Positions 62,810 to 64,000 of a DNA stretch of 64,000 nt are shown piece after piece (the stretch's first letter is position 1; each line of letters opens with the position of its first letter). The position numbers and the translations under genes were made by a program. This stretch comes from Halobaculum sp. MBLA0147 (GTDB taxonomy: Archaea > Halobacteriota > Halobacteria > Halobacteriales > Haloferacaceae), in NCBI RefSeq assembly GCF_041361345.1, contig NZ_JBGKAD010000002.1, forward strand, positions 62,001 through 126,000. The letters are read 5' to 3'. The notes under the pieces are model-generated. The model was not told where the DNA came from, did not search any database, and saw nothing but the letters and a program-made list of their open reading frames with translations.

Positions 62810-64000
62810 TCACGACCGGAACGCCGTCACCCACCGAGGGAGCAGTCGCCGGAGCGGCGCCGGGTCGTGCCGGACGACGACGCCGATCAGGTTCGCACTC
62901 GCCAGCACCGCACTCGTCGCGAGGAGACAGAGCCCGGCGAGCACGACCGGCGTCGGCCAGCCGAGCGATCCGGCCGCGACGAGTGTCGTCACACCCGCGG
63001 CGGAACAACAGAGGTCGACGACCGCGACGCGGCCGTCGTAGAGGTCGTCGACGGACGGGACCGGCTCGTAGCCCAGCCGGTCGCTGTACACCTCGACCCA
63101 CACGAGGAACGGGACGACGTGGTAGAGCGTCCCGACGACGACGTGGCCGATCACACCGCCCACGAGCAGCGGCACCGCGACGGGCGGCCCGAGCAGTGTC
63201 GTCGGTGCCGTCGGCGCGGCCAGCCACGTCGGGAGCGCGAGTGCGACCCAGCCGAGTCCCGCCACGACGACCACGACGTACCGCCGGAGCGTCGCACCGA
63301 ACGGGACGACACTCGCCAGCAGTCGGCGCCCGACGGCGACCAGCGCGGCCGCGAGTCCGAGACAGAGCACGACGCCGCCGAGCCGACCGACCGTCTCGCC
63401 GTTGGGTGCACTCGCGAGTCGCCCGGCGGCGAGCAGTACCACACCGACCGGGAAGGCGACGGACGCGACCCACTGGAGGCGGCGGTCGTGTCCGTCGGCG
63501 TCGGTCTGCGTGAACATCGCCACCAGTTGCGACAGCGCGCCGACGATCGTGACGATCACGACACCGAACACAGCCAGTGTGAGGTGTGCGCTCCGCACCG
63601 CGAGTCTGTCGAGGCCGAGTCGGCCGAGACCGGCACGCCCCCACACCGGCGTCGCGTAGCCGACGGCCAGCAGGACGCCGAGTACGCTCGCGAGCACCAG
63701 GAACCCCAGCGCGGCGAGGAAGTGTCGTTCCGTCCGATCCCACGGAGCGGCGGTCCACAACGTCCGACCGACGTTGTAGCAGAGGAGCCAGAACCCACAC
63801 AACAGGAGTACGCCGCCGACCGTGATCGGGATCGGTGCGACGGTCCAGAGACCGCCCGCCAGCAGGAGGAGGCCGACGACGAGGAGTCGCCCCTGCCAAC
63901 GGGCGAGGCGGCGAGAGTGCAACGCGACGCCCGACCACACCGGCACGAACTGCGTCAGCGCGCCCGCGATCGTGACACAGACGAACCCGACCAAGAGGAG
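62810..64000 (-). CDS. Multipass haem-copper-oxidase-I/NnrS-like membrane protein (partial)
   Basis: The gene runs off the right edge; about 396 residues are visible, with ten or more hydrophobic helices. Histidines occur at helix positions typical of the haem-copper oxidase subunit I superfamily: AHLTLAVFGVVIVTIVGALS, GHVVVGTLYHVVPFLVW and FVPVWSGVALHSRRLARW. It also resembles NnrS-type proteins associated with NO stress. There are too few ligands in view to prove catalytic haem sites. Its presence in the norB neighbourhood supports a nitrogen-oxide link. The 5' end, including the start codon, is outside the window. Confidence 0.75.
   Translation of the reverse strand, partial: LLLVGFVCVTIAGALTQFVPVWSGVALHSRRLARWQGRLLVVGLLLLAGGLWTVAPIPITVGGVLLLCGFWLLCYNVGRTLWTAAPWDRTERHFLAALGFLVLASVLGVLLAVGYATPVWGRAGLGRLGLDRLAVRSAHLTLAVFGVVIVTIVGALSQLVAMFTQTDADGHDRRLQWVASVAFPVGVVLLAAGRLASAPNGETVGRLGGVVLCLGLAAALVAVGRRLLASVVPFGATLRRYVVVVVAGLGWVALALPTWLAAPTAPTTLLGPPVAVPLLVGGVIGHVVVGTLYHVVPFLVWVEVYSDRLGYEPVPSVDDLYDGRVAVVDLCCSAAGVTTLVAAGSLGWPTPVVLAGLCLLATSAVLASANLIGVVVRHDPAPLRRLLPRWVTAFRS

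Overview
The window looks like a chromosomal segment of an extremely halophilic archaeon (class Halobacteria). The evidence is very high GC, strongly acidic proteins, many GTG starts, TATA-like boxes 25-30 bases upstream of start codons that imply leaderless mRNAs, Tat/lipobox secretion signals, halocyanin, Htr-type transducers and haloarchaea-specific small proteins. No tRNA, rRNA, CRISPR array or complete insertion sequence was found.

Layout. 1-4.1 kb: start of an ABC ATPase, an SDR dehydrogenase, a GT39-type membrane glycosyltransferase and a GAF histidine kinase. 4.4-8.2 kb: a tight three-gene operon of CheY-like receiver, membrane-anchored HEAT-repeat protein and processive family-2 glycosyltransferase; the transferase has an unusual tail of about a dozen DGFxWG repeats, and the operon looks like an exopolysaccharide synthase under receiver control. 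8.2-18.9 kb: sensor kinases, a second SDR, catalase-peroxidase KatG, an S41-like protease and a zinc-ribbon regulator. 18.9-24.1 kb: a soluble PAS chemotaxis transducer, then an iron-type operon (ferri-siderophore binding lipoprotein, FAD oxidoreductase, Gly-rich coiled-coil protein) headed by a perfect DtxR-like palindrome. 24.2-27.7 kb: MBL hydrolase, VOC protein, EamA exporter, and a winged-helix regulator preceded by a 32-bp palindrome.

27.7-32.7 kb is a visibly AT-richer island with two sensory proteins and an unknown protein. One sensory protein is a REC-PAS-kinase hybrid whose phospho-acceptor histidine is replaced by arginine. The island ends on a 5'-truncated, frameshifted histidine kinase remnant. 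33.4-42.7 kb: membrane Htr transducer, MFS permease, a small unknown protein with a palindrome upstream and a hairpin terminator downstream, PQQ-propeller lipoprotein, prolyl oligopeptidase and a renalase-like flavoprotein. 42.9-47.3 kb: peptide ABC transporter binding protein and two permeases with no ATPase genes. 47.5-55.5 kb: small haloarchaeal proteins, including a 47-residue zinc-finger protein, cytochrome P450, NifU-like protein, a kinase-like phosphotransferase, LutC plus a fused LutB-LutA, and a PhoU-like protein.

55.6-64 kb reads as a nitric-oxide/denitrification neighbourhood: HPP membrane protein, quinol-type NO reductase NorB, halocyanin, radical SAM/SPASM enzyme, SRPBCC protein, HemA-tail-like protein, DUF2249-like protein and a haem-copper-oxidase-like membrane protein that runs off the window. 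A tandem array of 45-bp units with covarying dyads sits exactly between the divergent norB and halocyanin promoters, and a related dyad lies between the DUF2249-like gene and its divergent neighbour. This suggests a shared regulator.
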